Shown here: one piece after another, positions 12,640-23,610 of the stretch | Position numbering within the stretch: the first letter of the stretch is position 1 | Layout: each line of letters opens with the position of its first letter | Assembly: GCA_029204045.2 (NCBI GenBank) | Contig: CM055081.1 | Coordinates: 8,137,068-8,201,067 of the forward strand | DNA length: 64,000 nucleotides | Direction of reading: 5' to 3' | Source of the DNA: Tillandsia leiboldiana | Taxonomy: Eukaryota; Streptophyta; Magnoliopsida; Poales; Bromeliaceae | Notes under the pieces: model-generated | What the model saw: the letters and a program-made list of their open reading frames with translations, nothing else | What the model was told of the DNA's origin: nothing | The model's database searches: none | Program-made: the position numbers and the translations under genes

Positions 12640-13420
12640 GTTATTAAGTAGAATTTGATTAGATTTATAATTAAATTTTAGTTAAATTAATATTAATATT
12701 TAAATTTGTTGGAGATAAATTTATTAAGATTTAAATATTAATTAGATTTTTTTTTTTTTTTGTAGTCTATAAATATATGATATGTGCTATTATTTGGTGG
12801 TGATACGGTTTAGTTACACCTATATGGCATGACGAAGGTGTCCATAATTTTGAATATTCCAAGTGTATTCAAAGAGAGATATTTTATAAATTTATAGAAG
12901 ACGAGAGAAGGGCGAGAGCTAGAGATTCATAAAGAAGATTCGGATTAAAGCTACTCTACTCTATGTAGAAGAGGAATCATGTGCAATTCTTCTTTTGGTT
13001 AATAAATCTTATTTCACTCGCATTTTCTATTTTATTTTTTAAATTTTTTGTAGTGGTATCGGTTTCAGTTTTTATTTAGAAAATATTTTTATGATAAAAA
13101 TTCGATTTGACGTTTTAATTGCGGAATTTCAACATCATGCGATTCCTGAGAGAGATTTAGAAAGATAGTAGAATTTAGCCAAATCCATGTGGCATGACCA
13201 ATGTGTCCATAATTTTGGATGCATTTAATACACGGATGCATTTAAAGAGAAAATCCTTCTGAATTTATAGAAAATGAGAGAAGAGTGAGAAATTTAGAAA
13301 AAAGAACTCATATTGAATTTATTATATGTAGAAGAGGAGTAAGACAGTACCGGAGCAGATTGCGAATTCACAAAATCTGGTAGCAGGACGAGTACAAAAT
13401 TTTCAACAGTTATTGATATA
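12640..13420 (+). mobile_element. Second LTR-like copy plus a partial repeat of it
   Basis: 12640-13134 is the diverged counterpart of 4869-5398 and ends GAATTTCAACA. At 13180-13420 part of the same unit recurs: GGCATGAC, GTGTCCATAATTTTG, AAAGAGA and GTAGAAGAGGA all occur twice (first copies at about 12826-12965). The third piece also contains GAATTCACAAAATCTGGTA, matching the sequence that follows the 5' copy. This indicates at least two old insertions or a rearranged tandem element. No coding capacity remains. Confidence 0.45.
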
Positions 13421-13734
13421 AAAAGTTGAAAGATTATATTCTGATAATTTATTCAAAATGTATGTACCATGTGGTAGAGAAGAAGAACGATGAATAACCT
13501 AAATGGATATTCTATTTGTCCTACAAATTATTTGTTCAGAAAATAGTATTTTTTGGTATGTAATATATATTATTCTATTAAATTATAAATATCAAGTTTT
13601 TTCAAATAGCAAAAAAATTAAAATTTTAAAATTTGTATACCGACGTCCAATAAACCCTAAATTTTAAATATAAAAGGTAGTTTTTATTAGAAGAGTCTTT
13701 AGTTGGCTTTTGGAAGGAATAATAAAACTAGTAG

Positions 13735-13920
13735 TTTTTATATGAAAAATGCTAGATGTACATCCTAAATGGGGTGTATATCTTACATCCACCCATTCTA
13801 GGGGTGGGTGAATTTTACTCATCACATCGAGTGACGAGTGGATGAATACCCATCCTAGAATGGGTGGATGTAGGATGTACACCCCATTTGGGGGTGTACA
13901 CCTAGCACTTCTTTTTATAT
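13735..13920. mobile_element. Foldback MITE, family A copy 1 (168 bp, 9-bp target duplication)
   Basis: TTTTTATAT flanks the element on both sides (13735-13743 and 13912-13920). The ends TGCTAGATGTACA and TGTACACCTAGCA are inverted, and the interior continues as an imperfect hairpin (GGGTGTA..., CACCCATTCTAGG / CCTAGAATGGGTG). Related copies occur at 32317-32488, 51564-51735 and around 51531-51878. Confidence 0.75.
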
Positions 13921-14319
13921 TGATTAGCTTTGTAGTCTTAACTTTAACTTTTTGGGTAGGGGGTTGCATATATCTCTCCTATATGCATGTTCTGGTGCCA
14001 ACGTGGTTTCCTTACTTATAGGAGGAACTTTATAAGGTGATGGTATATTTTATGGTTTACCTTGAATGTGGTGAAAAAAATGTTTTGTTACTCAACAAAT
14101 TTTCTATTTTAATATTTGGGTATATTTTTAGCTATTAATTTATTATTTTTTAAATAGTAAAATAAATTGTCATCTTGTTATTATTTTTTAAAAAAATTAA
14201 ATTTAAAATTTAAGCATTCGGTCGTGCTATGCAACAACGAAAACTCATATGAAATAACTTTTAATAATAATTACAAAATTAATTATAATTAAAACTGTGA
14301 GAGGGTGAGCTGATCACAT

Positions 14320-14740
14320 ACATGTCCAACTTTTCTGTCCCCGAAATTCTACCTGCTGATGGAGACACGTGTACTTCAACAATCGCGAAGGGCTCGGATG
14401 ATGGGGGGTATCGATTAGATAGGGAGCGGGGCCCACTTGGTGGGCCCGGCGGCCACGTGACAAAGAGGGCTCCTATTGGGTGGAGCAGCGCGGGGCCCAA
14501 AGTGTTGTGGGGCCCGATGCTGTGGCGCAAAGGGACCTTTACGCTTCACTTTCGCTTTAACTTTTGCGGGGGGTTCAGTGACTTAGTACACGGAATTTAA
14601 AGCGGTGACGTGGAACCGTGAGAGGGAATCGGGCAACCGGGTATTGCCCGTAAACTATGCGTGCCTTTTTGTGGAATTTCGTGCCTGGACCTGGCCCACC
14701 ACGTCAGCTACGAGCCTCCTTTGTAAAATGTCCCTTCCCG
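14320..14740. promoter_or_regulatory. GC-rich island with clustered ACGT cores and a TCP-type site; no gene attached
   Basis: A sharply GC-rich segment in AT-rich DNA. It contains ACACGTGT (14365-14372), a CACGTG G-box (14454-14459), GACGTGG (14607-14613) and CCACGTCAGC (14699-14708). GGGCCCAC and its inverse GTGGGCCC (14429-14436, 14440-14447) form a tight hairpin and match the class I TCP target core. This looks like a plant promoter or CpG-rich regulatory block, but no coding exon was recognised on either side. It may be the promoter of a lost gene, a captured fragment in a transposon, or an enhancer. Confidence 0.4.
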
Positions 14741-14850
14741 TAGAGAAATACTTCACAGCAAATCTACATACATAATATTTTAAATTACATCTGTAAATTA
14801 ACTATAATTTGTAACATCATATATGATAATATTTCAAAATCAATATGAGG

Positions 14851-15010
14851 TGTTTTGTCGGATTTTGACACTAATTATTAGTTTTAAAAATTTGACTCGC
14901 TAAAAATATACAATCAATTTATTTAAAATATACAGACATAATATTTACAGATTTCGATTAATTATAATTTGATTCAACTAACCTCATATCATTTTAAACA
15001 TGATTCGGTC
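14851..15010. mobile_element. Diverged, AT-shifted copy of the 11313-11500 LTR
   Basis: It aligns by eye with the 11313 LTR through TGACACTxATTATTA, CTATAAAAATA-like, CAATT.A.TTAAA, CTAACCTCA..TCATTTT and neighbouring blocks. Many C or G positions of the first copy are T or A here, the pattern expected from decay of methylated cytosines. The right end is undefined. Confidence 0.45.
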
Positions 15011-16740
15011 CAAGATCTTTTCCCACAAGAAAATGTGCATTATCTTTTACTCTAAAAAGCATGAGAACGTGCATGATTCGATTCAATCTGACTTCGCCAC
15101 ATAAAAAGATACAGTTTCCTTTACGCCAATCAGTATGAGTGTGATCGGCCATCATACTTAATTTTGTAAGATGGTGATAATTTAGAAATGTTAAAAATTT
15201 TAGTAGGAGCATATGTTTAATTTATATTGGTACAATTCTTTATGTAAAATTAAATAATTTGATCGTATATTATTTTTATTTAAAATTTTTCTTACTAATT
15301 ATCATATAAGTAAGAATTGTCAGCCAGTAAAATTTTCTCTTCTTTATATATTATCTAAAAATTGGTCCAAGAACAAACCATCAATAATTAGTTTTAATAT
15401 TTTTGTTCATGCATGTGATAATTAGTTTTGTCATTTTAGATGAATATCATATGAATGATGATATCTATACTTAATGAGAGACAATCGATAGAAAATATTA
15501 TAGAAATTCAACTTAAAATCTCTTGAAATGAAAGTGATTTAAAATTGATTCCGATCGAATGGACCGGATTATGTGGGTGTGCTTTTTTTATTGATCGCTA
15601 ACAAATATTTGATTAGCATAAAAGATTATTAAATTCAAATAAATTTGGTCCAAGTTGGGCCAAATTTTGACTGCAGCCACTCGCGCCCTTTATGCCAATT
15701 TGGTATATTTGCCTACCAAATTAAATTTTATTTTAATTGGCAAATTTGAATATATACATCCATGGGTTGATTGACCGAATATAGAGCTTAGACATGATAA
15801 ATCATAAACATGTTTTAACATGCAAAAGAGAAAAGAATCAGTGCTTTTATTTATTTATTTAAAAAAAAAAGTTATCATTTTTTTAAAATGTTAAAAGGTA
15901 TTCTTAAGTGAAAAGAAAATTATTATGGACATTAAAAAAGAATGTCTCTTGCCCAGGGACAACCTTTTATTATTATTATTTTTTTTGGTGGCATGATAGT
16001 ACAAGTTTAGTACATCACTAATCATAAATGTTTGAGAATAGTAATTATTAGTTTACTAAATTACTTATTATAATTTATTTTGTTTGGAAATGTAGTATTT
16101 AAATCTTTGAAGAAGTTTAAAATTAAATCAAATTTGAAATTATAAACTTGAAGTTTTAATTTAAAATGTTACCTTTAGACATAAATTGTAAAATACATTT
16201 TATATAAAGTAGAAAAGTTAAATATATTCTCGACCAAGAATAACAGGATCAGATTAATATTATTTTTTTCTTTTAAGCTCCAAAATTAATTTTAATAATC
16301 AAAATTCCATACTTTCTCATTTGTTATATTATTTTGATAAAGCTTTTGTTGTCAAATTTTTTAAAAATTTTAATAAAAATTACCATATTAGTTCTACATC
16401 GACTCAAATTTATTTGATTTTATTTGATTTAATTGCACTGACTCAAATAAAAGAGGAATGTTATATATACACTAGAATTTTGTCAAATAAAATACATATA
16501 TTTGGGACTTGACTGCAAAATATAAAAGATCAAGGATTTTTTTAAAAGAAAAATAAAAAAATGAAGACCAATGATGTAATCACCCCGTGTTTGTGCGTCC
16601 ACGCTAGAACAACTTCAGAAAGAAAAAAGAAAAAAATTCTGATCCGAGATCATAGCAGTGTCCATCAAAGTGAATTTTTTTATTTCTTTTCTACATACAA
16701 ATTTAAAAAATTTTAGAATGCTTAAAAATAAATAAAATTG
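15011..16740. other. AT-rich intergenic region, no gene seen
   Basis: Very AT-rich, with homopolymer runs and TTATTATTATT near 15970. No ORF of recognisable family and no RNA gene found. Confidence 0.5.
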
Positions 16741-17457
16741 TTAATTACAATTTTTTTTTTTTTTGAGAGAAAGGCACCATGCTGCCGTTTCATTCATAGG
16801 GGTGATGAACTCAGCTACAGGCCTCTAACCCCGGGAGTTAAAGGTTCAAAAACGCGAGCGAAAACAGTAAACCGTAAAAAAAAAGGAATAGAGGGAGAAA
16901 GAAGAGAAAGAGAGAAAGCAAAAAGGAACGCAAGACCCAGACACGAGAGGCCAAAGGTGATCCCCGAGCCTAAGTACAGAACCTGGACCACTGAGAACGG
17001 TTAGTCCTGACCTCGGCGAGGACAGCTTGCAGATTGCAACTCTTGTTTTCAAAAACTCTTCTATTCCTTTCCAGCCAAACCGACCACCAGATGGTCACAA
17101 TGGTGATGAGAGCCCTTTCGCCCCATTCCCCCCTCCTGTGAGAGGTTGCCTCCCAGAGCGTCGTCGCTGTCGGGCTGTTACGAATTTCAGCTTTGTTAGG
17201 TAGAAGGGTCTCCAGCAACGAGTTAGCGCCGGTGCAGGAAAGGAAGAGGTTGTCAACGGTCTCGTCAGGGCCCAGGCAGATGGCGCAGCAGGTGGGTCCG
17301 GGCCAGTTCCTTTTGTGGAGGATGTCTCTCCTTCGGAGTAAAAGCCAGGTAAAGATTTTGACCTTCAGAGGTAGCTTGATGCCCCAGAGCCTGTTGAAGC
17401 GATCGTCAATAACCCCACTGTCTTGCAGGAAACAGTACATTGATTTAATTACAATTT
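16741..17457 (-). mobile_element. 5'-truncated LINE, minus strand, with target-site duplication
   Basis: The body is about 16751-17444. TTAATTACAA flanks it at 16741-16750 and 17445-17454. The minus strand encodes the LINE zinc-binding domain without a stop from 17440 to 16970: FNRLWGIKLPLKVKIFTWLL, then CAICLGPDETVDNLFLSC, then IVTIWWSVWLERNRRVF. Its 3' end carries a mutated form of the shared palindrome (GGCACCATGCTGCC on the plus strand, 16773-16786) followed by the poly-A tail (plus-strand T-run 16751-16764). Only the last part of ORF2 is present, so it is not autonomous. Confidence 0.85.
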
Positions 17458-17744
17458 ATTTATTTTTTATTTTTATGATGAGATATCAGAATCGATTATT
17501 GATATTGTTAAATTTGATTTAAATAAGTTAATTTAAATAATTTGAATATTCTCAAAATCAAAATCTATAATTTTGCAATATTATGTACCTAATGATTAAA
17601 TAGTTTTAAATTCTTCTTATATTAGTCATCAAAATTGGTCAATTTTGAAACTTCTTAAACACTGCATAAATAATATAAAAATTATAAAATTTTAAATATA
17701 AAAAATATTTTAAAATAATGTAAAACTAAAGAATATTATTACAT

Positions 17745-17853
<109 letters not shown>

Positions 17854-18043
17854 TTCCGTCCTAAAATTTACAAAAAAATAAAATATTTTTAAATTTAAAA
17901 TAAAATTGAAAAACTAGTAAAAAATATAAATTCTTCCACCAACGAAAACATTTTGCACAATTTTTTTCTAAACTAAATTAATACAACCTTAACAAAAAAT
18001 TACCATCAAAATCAAATCAAAACTCTAAGGTTCTGTTTGGATT

Positions 18044-18166
18044 GGGTATAAAGGGGGGATATCCCCCCTTTATACCCAAACGGTTTGGGGATATCCCCGT
18101 TTGGGGATATCCCCCCAAACGGGGATATCCCTCATTATTGCATGGGGATATCCCCGTTGGTTTAAA
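18044..18166. repeat. Perfect 34-bp palindrome and GGGGATATCCCC subterminal repeats at the Harbinger 5' end
   Basis: 18044-18077 is a perfect palindrome centred on GATATC, with arms reading GGGTATAAAGGGGGG. GGGGATATCCCC or close variants then occur about five times up to 18155, several joined to CGTTTGGG, an inverse of the terminal CCAAACGG. Such subterminal repeats commonly bind transposase or the ORF1 protein. Confidence 0.8.
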
Positions 18167-18179
18167 CCCACCCTGGTTT

Positions 18180-19380
18180 ACCCCTCTCTCCTCCCTCTCT
18201 CTTCCATTATTGCTCCCTCTCTCTTCCATTATTGCATACAGCCTTCCCGACCCTCCTCTCCGTTTTCTCTCCTTCATCGCCTTCATCGCCTTCTCTCCAC
18301 GCTCTGTGAGCTCCCCGCTCGCGATCTGTGTTGTGCGCTCCCGATCTCTGTGCGCTCCCGATCCCGATCTAGCTCCGTTGTCCCGATCGTTGTGAGGTCC
18401 CCGCTCCCGATCTCTGTGTTCAGACCCGCTCCCGATCTGTGTGTGTTTGGTGAGATCTTGGTGCTCCCCGCTCCCGATCTCTTCCATTCTTGCTTACACT
18501 CGCCCCGAGGTGCCCTCCTCTCCGGTTCCTCTCCTTCATCGCCTTCATCGCCTTCTCTCCACGCTCTGTGAGCTCCCCGCTCCCGATCAGTGTTGTGCGC
18601 TCCCGATCTCTGTGCGCTCCCGATCCCGATCTAGCTCCATTGTCCCGATCTCTGTGAGGTCCCCGCTCCCGATCTCTGTGTTCAGACCCGCTCCCGATCT
18701 GTGTGTGTTTGGTGAGATCTTGGTGCTCCCCGCTCCCGATCTCTTCCATTCTTGCTTACACTCACCCCGAGGTGCCCTCCTCTCCGGTTCCTCTTCTTCA
18801 TCGCCTTCATCGCCTTCTCTCCACGCTCTGTGAGCTCCCCGCTCCCGATCTGTGTTGTGCGATCCCGATCTCTGTGCGCTCCCCATCTCTGTGCGCTCCC
18901 CGCTCCCGATCTCGTTGTGCTCCCGATCTCTGTGTGCTCCCCGCTCCCGATCTGTGTGTGGTTGGTGAGATCAAGGCGATCCCCGCTCCCGATCTGTGTG
19001 TGCTCTCGATCGCTGTGTGCTCCCCCCTCCCGATCTCTGTGTGCTCCCCACTCCCGATCAGTGTGTGCTTTGTGAGATCTTGGTGCTCCCCGCTCCCGAT
19101 CTGTGTGTGTGCTCCCGATCTCAGTGTGCTCCCCGCGCCCGATCTCTGTGTGGTCCCGATCTCTGTGTGCTCCCCGCTCCCCATCTCTGTGAGCTCCCCG
19201 CTCCCGATCTCTGTGTGCTTGGTGAGATCTTGGTGCTCCAAGCTCCCGATCTGTGTGTGCTCCCGATCTGTGTGTGCTCCCCGCTCCCGATCTCTGTGTG
19301 GTCCCGATCTCTGTGAGGTCCCCGCTCCCGATCCCTGTGTTCATACCCGCTCCCGATCTCTGTGAGCTCCCCCTCGTCGT
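18180..19380. repeat. GC-rich minisatellite with a 262-bp higher-order unit
   Basis: The basic unit is about 24 bp, GCTCCCCGCTCCCGATCTST followed by GTGW, repeated with variation. Over 18240-18830 it is organised in a larger unit: the marker TTCTCTCCACGCTCTGTGAG recurs at 18291, 18553 and 18815, exactly 262 bp apart. Beyond 18840 only the short unit repeats. Overlapping long open frames on both strands (translating as CSRSRSLCAP or HTEIGSGEH-like repeats) are by-products of the period and are not annotated as genes. Confidence 0.85.
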
Positions 19381-19875
19381 CACCGGACCTTGACCGATCT
19401 GATCCTTGGTGGTTATTTTTCTGGTGGTTGCCCCATCTCTGTATTGTTTTTGCCTTGGCTGCTGTTGATCTCTGATCACTGTACTGTGCTTGCCCCGAGC
19501 ATCATCTCTGCTCCCTTCCTGTACCGCGGTTCCCCCTACGGTTGCTCTCTGCCCCCTCTACCGAGCTACCTCTCTGCTCCCTGTTCCGAGGTTGCCCTCG
19601 GTTGAGCTCTGCTCCCTGTACCGAGCTTGGTCTCTGCTCCCTGTAATCAGGCTGCTCTCTCCTCCCCGGCGCATCTCATCTTGCCGTGTTACTCCTCTTT
19701 CTGCCATCGAAGGTGCAACCCTTTCGTTTTCTTCCAGTTCAGATATTAGTTGATATAATGCTGCCATAGCCTTTCATGATAAATGACTATGCTATCTCAT
19801 TACAAAAAAATGTTTTGATGGCTGCGGAATATGTATGTTTCATCGGTTAAGTTATGTGATGAAAATATATATGTT

Positions 19876-20187
19876 GGCGATGATGACGGTTACCATAGGC
19901 ATTTGCTGGATGGCATGGATGTATAATCCACTGCAACCCCATGCTTGTTGGAAACCAATTGAGCCCGTCTACATAATAAGGCGATGATGACGGTTACCAT
20001 AGGCATTTGCTGGATGGCATGGATGTATAATCCACTGCAACCCCATGCTTGTTGGAAACCAATTGAGCCCGTGTACATAATAAGGCGATGATGACGGTTG
20101 CCATATGCATTTGATGGATGGCATGGATTTAGAATCCACTGCAACCCCATACATATTGGAAACCACATGAGCCCTTGTACATAATAA
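19876..20187 (+). repeat. Three direct tandem copies of a 104-bp unit
   Basis: GGCGATGATGACGGTT starts at 19876, 19980 and 20084. The first two units are nearly identical and the third is more diverged (GCCATATGCATTTGATGG). They lie between the minisatellite and ORF1 inside the Harbinger element, probably in its 5' leader or promoter. Confidence 0.85.
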
Positions 20188-20474
20188 ACCCCCTATTCCA
20201 ATTTTGTGTAAATGAAAAACATTTTGCCAACATTTATCTTTACTTGTATGCCTCAACCGCCATTTTTTACAATAATACTATATTATGTAATTCCCTATTT
20301 ACCATGCAAATTATGACATCCCATTCCCTGTTATGCAATTAGTAATATGGTAAGCATGACATGTCTTCCTAATTGAATGTCAATTATATTATTGATTTGA
20401 GGGTAATGCCAAAAAAATTATAAATATATTGTGTTATGCCAAATTATATAAAGTAGAACATACATTATGTACAG

Positions 20475-21671
20475 ATGCGTCCTTTTAAGAGAGTGTTCAA
20501 CGCCGGTCAATCTAGCCGCTCAAACATGGCCAACATCCAAGACAATACAATTCCAAATGAGGGTGGTAGTCGTTCTCGCGCCCAACAATCGCCCCGAACA
20601 TCAAACTGGACTGAGGCCATGGATGCAAGTCTGTTATCGTTGTTGACGGAGGAACATACTCTCGGCAACAACGTTAATGGATCATTCACTAACCTCGCGT
20701 GGGTTAGGATTGTTGCGGAAATAAATAGTCGAAATGGTTTAAACCTAAAAAAGGAGCAGGTCAAGAATAGGTTGAAGGTGTTGAAGCGCACTTTTGCGTT
20801 GTACCATTCCTTGGTCAACAAGAGTGGTTGGGGATGGGATTTTATCCGCCACATTCCCACGGCAGGCGATAGTTGTGACTGGGATGACGTCATCTTGGTA
20901 ACGATAGTTAATTTACCTGTCATTAAATTTTTTTCATATTTATTAGCCTTACCAATATAATTAACCTATGTTCAGGACAATCCAGCTTATGCCAAATGTA
21001 GGGATAGGCCATTCCCTTTGTATAAGGATCTGGAGTTTCTAACTGAGAAGACTACCGCAACGGGTGCATATGGTTTTTCATCACTCCAGCCGCCCACAAG
21101 AACAATAGTTAGCTCCTCCTCATCATCCCCTGGTGAGGATGATACAAACAGACCTTTTCAATTTGAAGCAGGGTCCTCTGGGCCATATACGAATGAATTC
21201 ATGCCTAGTCCACCACCAGAAAGGTCACCCAGCCCTCACATTCGAAACAAGACAACTAGTGGGTTGGGGTACAGCTCGGCAGGCAAAAGGCCTCGTTCCC
21301 CAGTACCCGAGCCTAGCCAACGGACCAACCGTCCGTCAACTGGTGGTCGGCGTAAAAAAGCTGAGGGCATATCTGAATGCGTCGCCGGCATGCTTGAGCT
21401 GGGCAAAGAAAAATTAGATCTGGTGAGGCAGATGTATAATAAGGAAGCAGAAGGTCGACAATCCATTCCGGTCATCGGGGATTGTTTGTAGCGCCTATAT
21501 AATATGCAGGGGCTCAATGATGACCATGTCTTGGCTGCCGCCGACGCTTTGAAGGATCCGCAAAATCGTCAAATTTTCATGTCAATGAATGACAATCTTG
21601 CTTACAAGTGGGCACAGCGGCAGATAGCATACCAGGTTCAGATGTATCGACAATTTTTCCCTGGTCCTTAG
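20475..21671 (+). pseudogene. Harbinger ORF1: MYB/SANT-like DNA-binding protein with one internal stop
   Basis: In PIF/Harbinger elements the ORF1 product binds the transposon ends and helps the transposase enter the nucleus. Exon 1 is 20475-20897; exon 2 starts at 20976 and joins in phase. A trihelix/MYB-like domain lies at about residues 42-140 (NWTEAMDASLLSLLTEEH, LKKEQVKNRLKVLKRTF, GWGWD, DWDDVI), followed by a Ser/Pro-rich middle and a basic stretch (TGGRRKKAEG). Codon 313 is TAG (21489-21491). The same frame then stays open for 59 more codons (RLYNMQGLNDDHV...) to the natural stop at 21669, so the break is a single nonsense change or an alternative C-terminus. A 312-residue product keeping the DNA-binding domain could still be made. 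Confidence 0.8.
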
Positions 21672-21927
21672 TGCATATTTATATAATCAGTTTGTAATTT
21701 CAGGACTTTAAAAACTAGCTTTGTAATAATTAGTATCTAAACTTTCTGTACATTTTTGTATAGTTGTATGTAATTTATTATCCCGTACTGTTACTAGTCA
21801 ATTTGTAATTTATTATTCCGCACCGTATTTTCCTCTTAAATCTTGCTTTGAAGCCATCTATACATGTTAAGTGATGTCTACTTAGTATGATTGTTCCCTA
21901 AATTGGTACAATATCGTTGCAGATATA

Positions 21928-22071
21928 ATGGATGATTCAATTTATCAATCCTTATGTTGCTCCCGCTTTGTTGCAATGTTGTTGAGTATATTAGATGATG
22001 ATGAAGATTTTTGGGAGGATCTACTACTCATGCTCATTGTCGAAGGATACATCGATGATCTCAACTTTTAA
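21928..22071 (+). pseudogene. Diverged duplicate of the transposase N-terminus (47-residue ORF)
   Basis: ATG at 21928 opens MDDSIYQSLCCSRF, continues ILDDDEDFWEDLLLMLI and stops at 22069. It parallels the first 38 or so residues of the real transposase starting at 22213 (MDDSIYRQVFSSHF, ILDDDDEYWEQLIIMLI). Both starts are preceded within a few bases by a CAG splice-acceptor-like site. It is either a tandem duplication of the first exon or an alternative first exon; it lacks everything catalytic. Confidence 0.65.
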
Positions 22072-22212
22072 ATTATTTTATATACTATTTTATTCTGTAT
22101 TTGCTTGCTTAAAACGCCGAGATGAATGTTTGAGGTGAATTTAAATAACAATTATATCATTTATGCGTACTATCAATATTTGCTCACTGCCATAAATTAA
22201 CGTGCAGTTGTA

Positions 22213-23610
22213 ATGGATGATTCAATTTATCGACAAGTATTTTCCTCGCATTTCCATGCCAATTTGTTCGATATATTGGATGATGATGATGAATATTGGG
22301 AGCAACTCATAATTATGCTTATTGACGGAGGATGTCTAGATGAAACAAGTATAATTAGCAGACAACCATGTCGTACCCGTCCGTTTACGGGCCATCAGTT
22401 TATTTGTGATATTTTGAACGGCCATCCAGATCGGGGGTACACTCAATTTAGAATGACGACAACTACATTCATTGCTCTCCGCGAAGACCTTGTTGGGAAG
22501 GGCCTTTTAAAAGGTACACGCAATCTGACTGTTGACGAACAGTTGGGAATTTTTCTATATTGTATAGGACACGGTGTTGCAAATAGGGTGCTTGCTGAAA
22601 CCTTTCAACATTCGGGGGAAACGATAAGTCATCATTTTAACAATGTACTCCGGGCCATTATTCAAATAAAAGATGAATATTTAACTATGCCGCCAAGTAA
22701 TTGTGGAGTGCATCCAAGAATAAGTGGAAATCCAAATTTTCATCCGTTCAAGGTAAGATACGATAATTTTTCAACAGTAAATATGTAAATTTTAATTGCT
22801 GCATTGCTAATGTACTATGTTGTGACATTAACATATGTAGAATGCAATTGGGGCGGTGGATGGTACGCATATTCCGGTTATGGTAGATAGGGAGAAACAA
22901 CCACGATTTCGTTGTCGCAAAGGATATACATCGCAAAATATGATGGCAGCTGTATCCTTTGATCATATGTTTTTTTATGTATGCACCGGTTGGGAAGGCT
23001 CTGCAGCTGATATGCGGGTACTCAGATGGGCATGTGAAAGTGGAGGTTTTACAGTTCCAGAAGGTAAAATTTATGGAGTAAGTTTTTTATTGCTATCTTC
23101 ATTATTATTGGTTTAATTAATTTATTACAAGTTATACACCCTTCTGATATATATACAGGAAAATATTATCTGGTCGATTCCGGTTACGCGAATACCGATC
23201 GATTTCTGGCGCCGTATAGAGCCGAGCGTTACCATCTGAGTCAATTTGACAGTAACACACGTAGTCGTATACATCATTCGTCGAAGGACTTGTATAATCA
23301 TCGGCATGCCCAACTAAGAAATGTGGTAGAGAAGACATTTGGAATTTTAAAAAAGAGATTCAAAATTTTAACTGTTGCTACACCGTTTCCTTATAGAGTG
23401 CAGTGTAAAATAGCTATGGCTTGTTGTGTGATCCACAATTTTATTCGACGGCAACAAGGAGATGATAGATATTTTACCGAAGCAGTAGAGCCAGAGCCTC
23501 CAGAGGTTGACGTGGAAGCGACCACTACAAACTATAGTACATCAGACTCACAACGGGGAAACGACCTTCGCACACGTATTACCGATGAGTTGTGGAATAA
23601 TAGAAGTTAG
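22213..23610 (+). CDS. PIF/Harbinger transposase, intact DDE (DDE_Tnp_4 type)
   Basis: This nuclease/strand-transferase cuts and joins the element ends. Three exons, 22213-22752, 22841-23063 and 23159-23610, join in frame to 404 residues. The N-terminal part carries a helix-turn-helix-like segment (VDEQLGIFLYCIGHG, AETFQHSGETISHHFNNVL). The catalytic residues are D187 in GAVDGTHIPV, D261 in KYYLVDSGYA and E312 in VVEKTFGILKKRF, with the usual ACCVIHNFIR following. The exon 2 donor was placed at GAAG|GTAAAA, which gives VPEGKYYLVDSGY, the normal family sequence. No frameshift or stop is seen, so the protein may be functional. The gene depends on ORF1 as partner, which has a premature stop here. 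Confidence 0.9.

Noticed and set aside
18017..19479. Many long overlapping open frames on both strands (Ser/Arg/Pro-rich or Glu/Arg/His-rich repeats)
   Set aside because: They follow the period of the minisatellite and occur in several frames and both strands at once, with no family resemblance. They are repeat by-products.
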